NCBI RefSeq assembly: GCF_030813055.1 | Contig: NZ_JAUSTW010000011.1 | Span: 1 to 64,000 of the forward strand | Reading direction: 5' to 3' | Source of the DNA: Neobacillus ginsengisoli | GTDB taxonomy: Bacteria > Bacillota > Bacilli > Bacillales_B > DSM-18226 | DNA: 64,000 bases | Shown: positions 61,434 to 64,000 of the stretch, piece after piece | Position numbering within the stretch: the stretch's first letter is position 1 | Layout of the letters: each line of letters begins with the position of its first letter | Notes under the pieces: generated by a model | The model's input: only the letters and a program-made list of their open reading frames with translations | What the model was told of the DNA's origin: nothing | Databases searched by the model: none | Translations under genes and position numbers: made by a program

Positions 61434-62996
61434 ATGTCTTTCACGAGTTTAAGAGAAGTAATTGAACTGGCCGAGCAGCAAAACATAACGATTGCGGAAT
61501 TAATGATCCAAACTGAAATACAGCAAAAGAGCATTCCACGGGAAGCGATTATCGAAAAAATGGCCGAGCAATTTACGGTAATGGAAGATGCTGTCCTCAG
61601 AGGGACGACAAGTGCTGTCATGTCCCGTACCGGCTTGACCGGCGGCGATGGGTACCGCCTTCACCAATATGCCGAAAATGGAAAATCCTTTATCAATCCC
61701 GTGACATTAAATGCCGCAGCCAATGCGCTGGCCGTATCAGAGGTCAATGCGGCAATGGGGCGGATTGTGGCGACACCGACTGCAGGCTCAGCGGGAATCT
61801 TGCCGGCAGTACTCGTTCACGCTCTGGACAGCGGAAAATTCCCACGGGAGCGGATCGTACTGTCGATGTTCACTGCCTCTGCCCTTGGCTTGGTGATTGC
61901 CAATAAAGCTTCCATATCAGGGGCTGCCGGCGGATGCCAGGCGGAAATCGGCTCAGCAACCGCGATGGCAGCCGGCACTTTAGTTGAGCTTGCCGGCGGA
62001 ACGCCAAAGCAGGTTGGAAATGCCGTCGGAATTGCGTTAAAAAACTCACTGGGCCTGGTTTGTGATCCGGTTGCCGGACTGGTGGAAATTCCGTGCATCC
62101 TGCGGAACGGATTGCACGCGATTACCGCCCAGGCTGCGGCAGATATGGCGTTAGCGGGGGTAGTCAGCATCATCCCACCGGATGAAGTGATCCATGTGAT
62201 GCATGAAGTCGGGCAGCAAATGCCGGAGTCGTTGCGGGAAACAGGGATTGGCGGACTTGCCGGGACCCCGACAGGAAAAAAATTAAAAGAGCAGGTTTTC
62301 GGGGAAAAAAGCAGTGGATGTGGACCGGCCAAATACCAAAGCGCCTATGAGATTATCGGGCCTGTCATGGTTGGGCCATCCAGCTCTCATACCGCCGGGG
62401 CTGTCCGCATCGGCAATATTGCACGCCAGTTGTTAAACGAACAACCATTATATGTGAGGTTTTCGTTAATGGGCTCCTTCGCCGAAACCTATCAAGGCCA
62501 TGGGACAGACCTGGCACTAATAGCCGGTGTGATGGGGCTGTCAACCATGGATGGAGGCATTCCAAAGGCAAAATCCATTGCTGAGGAAAATGGCTTACAA
62601 TACGTGTTCACGAAACGGGTGCTTGGAAGCTATCATCCGAATACGGTGCTTGTAGAATTATCTGGGGCAACGCGGACTGTAAAGGTACTGGCCAGTTCCT
62701 TAGGCGGCGGCAAAGTAGAGGTTCAGGAATTGGATGATTATCCGTTAAAGTTTTCCGGTGAACGGCCGACACTTGTAATTCACCATACCGACCGAAAAGG
62801 GGTCATTTCCGAGCTATCAGACATTCTTTATCAAAAAGGGCTTAATATTGCCCGTATGGCGAATGAACGTTCAAAAATCAATGGTCCAGCGATTACAATT
62901 TGCGAAATCGACAATCAGAATGGGGAAGATCTTTTAACCATATTAAAAAACGAAATTCCAATCATTGATGAAATTTTAATAATCCAAACTAAATAA
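61434..62996 (+). CDS. single-chain L-serine dehydratase, alpha-beta fusion with ACT domain
   Basis: A 520-residue iron-sulfur L-serine dehydratase that converts serine to pyruvate and ammonia. Residues 1-290 are the SdaAA-type catalytic alpha part, with TAGSAGILPAVL and the cluster cysteines C168 (GGCQAE), C210 (VCDPVAG) and C221 (PCILRN). Residues about 300-520 are the SdaAB-type beta part (IIGPVMVGPSSSHTAGAVRI, DGGIPKAKSIAEENGLQYVF) ending in an ACT domain (IHHTDRKGVISELSDILYQK). Most Bacillus carry two separate genes in beta-alpha order, and the single-chain Gram-negative enzymes are also beta-alpha, so this alpha-beta order is unusual. ATG with GAGGGAG before it. Confidence 0.92.
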   Translation: MSFTSLREVIELAEQQNITIAELMIQTEIQQKSIPREAIIEKMAEQFTVMEDAVLRGTTSAVMSRTGLTGGDGYRLHQYAENGKSFINPVTLNAAANALAVSEVNAAMGRIVATPTAGSAGILPAVLVHALDSGKFPRERIVLSMFTASALGLVIANKASISGAAGGCQAEIGSATAMAAGTLVELAGGTPKQVGNAVGIALKNSLGLVCDPVAGLVEIPCILRNGLHAITAQAAADMALAGVVSIIPPDEVIHVMHEVGQQMPESLRETGIGGLAGTPTGKKLKEQVFGEKSSGCGPAKYQSAYEIIGPVMVGPSSSHTAGAVRIGNIARQLLNEQPLYVRFSLMGSFAETYQGHGTDLALIAGVMGLSTMDGGIPKAKSIAEENGLQYVFTKRVLGSYHPNTVLVELSGATRTVKVLASSLGGGKVEVQELDDYPLKFSGERPTLVIHHTDRKGVISELSDILYQKGLNIARMANERSKINGPAITICEIDNQNGEDLLTILKNEIPIIDEILIIQTK

Positions 62997-63007
62997 TGAT
63001 TTCGTGT

Positions 63008-63064
63008 ATGGCGGTTCTGACTCTCGGCGCGATAAAGCATGATACCGCTGGGGGTCAGACTCCA
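63008..63064 (+). terminator. hairpin after the serine dehydratase gene
   Basis: GTTCTGACTCTCGGCG pairs imperfectly with CGCTGGGGGTCAGACTC around a loop; TTTTTA follows. Confidence 0.65.
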
Positions 63065-63254
63065 ATTTTTATATGGTTATTAACTGAAATAAAAATGGTA
63101 TATGGGGAAAAGCAAATGTCATTTTCGTTTTTCTAATTTGCAATCGTATTTATGAAAAACTTTCTAAAATTGGTGGATTCTTATTTGATTTATTGCCGAT
63201 TCCGGCGCCCAGATCTTTACGGAGGTTTTGGTTTGTAACGAAAAAATGCTTAGT

Positions 63255-63312
63255 GGTTTAAAGGTCAATGAAACGTATATCAAAGTAAAAGGTCAGTGGA
63301 TGTAATTTTATC
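63255..63312 (+). pseudogene. 55-bp scrap of an IS6 transposase
   Basis: The plus-strand frame KVNETYIKVKGQW covers the first catalytic Asp region (VDETYIKVKG) of IS6 enzymes, here with Asp changed to Asn. The rest is absent. Confidence 0.7.
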
Positions 63313-63314
63313 GA

Positions 63315-63440
63315 ATCATTTTTCCATGTTGTAATTTCTAAAAGGATTTTGGTGTCCTTTCTTTCAGATAACAGCCGTTCCATCTCTTCTATTTGCGTTT
63401 CATCCAGATGTGGTCTAGGAGTCCCCACCAATCAATTCTT
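63315..63440 (-). pseudogene. possible C-terminal piece of a serine resolvase
   Basis: The minus-strand frame VGTPRPHLDETQIEEMERLL continues SERKDTKILLEITTWKN. Resolvase C-termini have a similar P-x-L-D-E-x-Q-I-x-E-x-x-x-L-L linker before the last HTH. A match to another recombinase is possible. Confidence 0.4.
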
Positions 63441-63509
63441 ACGACTTTAGAGTAAAGGACAATTAAGTGAAAAAGATGGAGGGATAAGTGCAGCAAGGTC
63501 ATAATAAAG

Positions 63510-63642
63510 TGACCCCGAAAAGTTAGACAGGATATTTTATTAGGCAACTTTTAGGGCTTGAGTTCGGTATTGCACCGGACTCAAGCCTTTTACTTTTTCT
63601 TTTTGTTCGTAATCGTGTCCGTGGTTGTATAGTGCTATACAT
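63510..63642 (-). mobile_element. end of an IS3-family (IS150-type) element with orfB 3' end
   Basis: TGACCCCGAAAAGTTAGACA at 63510 is the terminal inverted repeat of IS150-type elements. On the minus strand, just inside it, YNHGHDYEQKEKVKGLSPVQ, YRTQALKVA and tandem stops are the C-terminus of orfB. The element breaks off at about 63642, so only one end is left. Confidence 0.85.
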
Positions 63643-63886
63643 TATTATCACCAAAATTTTATTATTGGTATTTTCGTAATGTTTATTCTTTTATTCACCA
63701 TGAGATGTATTTTCTTTAGACGCATTATTTATAATAAGGTGAAATATTCCGTTGTAACACAATAGATAAACGATTCGTTTTCTTCAATTTTTGAAAAAGC
63801 TACTCAAAATCAATTTCCATCTGGAGTGTCTGTTCGCCCCCGAACACCGGTATTAATTTTAACTAAAGCCCCTTTTTTCTTCGGGT

Positions 63887-63942
63887 ATAACAAGGATTGT
63901 GAGTTTAGTCTTCACGACTGAACAAGCAATCCTTGTTATTTT
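63887..63942. terminator. 13-bp hairpin at the window end
   Basis: ATAACAAGGATTG (63887-63899) pairs perfectly with CAATCCTTGTTAT (63927-63939), followed by TTT. It may terminate transcription from either side. Confidence 0.6.
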
Positions 63943-64000
63943 AGTCGTGTCTTATAATCATGTACGTAAAAATATTGTGCTACCACATTTGGGAATCTCT

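Noticed and set aside
1..64000. CRISPR array
   Set aside because: The recurring CGGGCGC repeats are kilobases apart with no regular spacers, and no cas gene is present.

Overview
The window looks like chromosomal DNA from a low-GC, spore-forming Firmicute of the Bacillaceae. The evidence is AGGAGG-type ribosome sites, a CwlC-type sporulation amidase, a KinB-like membrane kinase, CcpA (cre) boxes, an AcoR/sigma-54 acetoin operon, Bacillus-type PhaR/PhaP proteins, MurT, LCP and DUF3231 genes. I cannot name the species. No rRNA gene, complete tRNA gene, CRISPR array or replication origin is visible.

Layout. 0-10 kb: the 3' end of a group II intron, then a membrane histidine kinase, csaA, a P-loop kinase, and an apparent redox regulon (Rrf2 regulator, IDEAL-domain protein, thioredoxin, two micro-ORFs, nitroreductase) that carries three copies of one palindrome. 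Small hypothetical genes and a triply frameshifted DUF3231 gene follow. 10-20 kb: a cupredoxin, remnants of a metal P-type ATPase and of an MgtC tail, cwlC, a broken retropepsin-like gene, an LCP ligase bracketed by two paralogous HTH-DUF1232 regulators that share a palindromic operator, and a non-canonical Nramp transporter. 20-23 kb: an IS4-type relic and a two-gene phage-tail remnant ending near a tRNA-like 3' end. 23-31.5 kb: the complete acetoin module acoABCL-bdhA plus acoR, with a sigma-54 promoter and a cre box over the acoR promoter. 31.8-34 kb: PHA granule proteins. 34.5-47 kb: cell-envelope genes (polysaccharide deacetylase, O-antigen-ligase-like protein, DUF2062, DUF6044-like) among many relics (IS6, OYE, murT, DUF771, IS110, a group IIC intron 5' end). 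47-53.5 kb: mgtC, ald, an alr gene cut off and fused in frame to an IS6 transposase tail, and pycA. 53.5-55 kb: two oppositely oriented pieces of a serine resolvase and an IS1380 relic. 55-63 kb: an AraC regulator with a GH39-like C-terminal domain and a threonine/serine catabolic cluster (kbl, SDR-type tdh, amino-acid permease, single-chain serine dehydratase) behind a perfect cre box. The last kilobase holds IS6, resolvase and IS3 remnants.

How it works together. Acetoin is cleaved by AcoABCL under AcoR and sigma-54, with BdhA linking it to butanediol. Threonine is oxidised and cleaved by Tdh and Kbl, and serine is deaminated by the fused dehydratase to pyruvate. Ald also yields pyruvate and PycA carboxylates it. 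Two cre boxes tie both catabolic modules to carbon catabolite control. Between these modules the DNA is heavily eroded: at least fifteen broken genes or element relics, plus a recurring short repeat whose core is CAACAAWCGGGCGC.

The most interesting items are the HTH-DUF1232 pair with its shared operator, the Rrf2 palindrome regulon, the terminator-plus-group-IIC-intron junction, the alr/IS6 chimera, the alpha-beta order of the serine dehydratase, the Lys-rich tail on the PhaR-like protein, and the AraC-GH39 fusion. All assignments come from reading the sequence; no database search was run.
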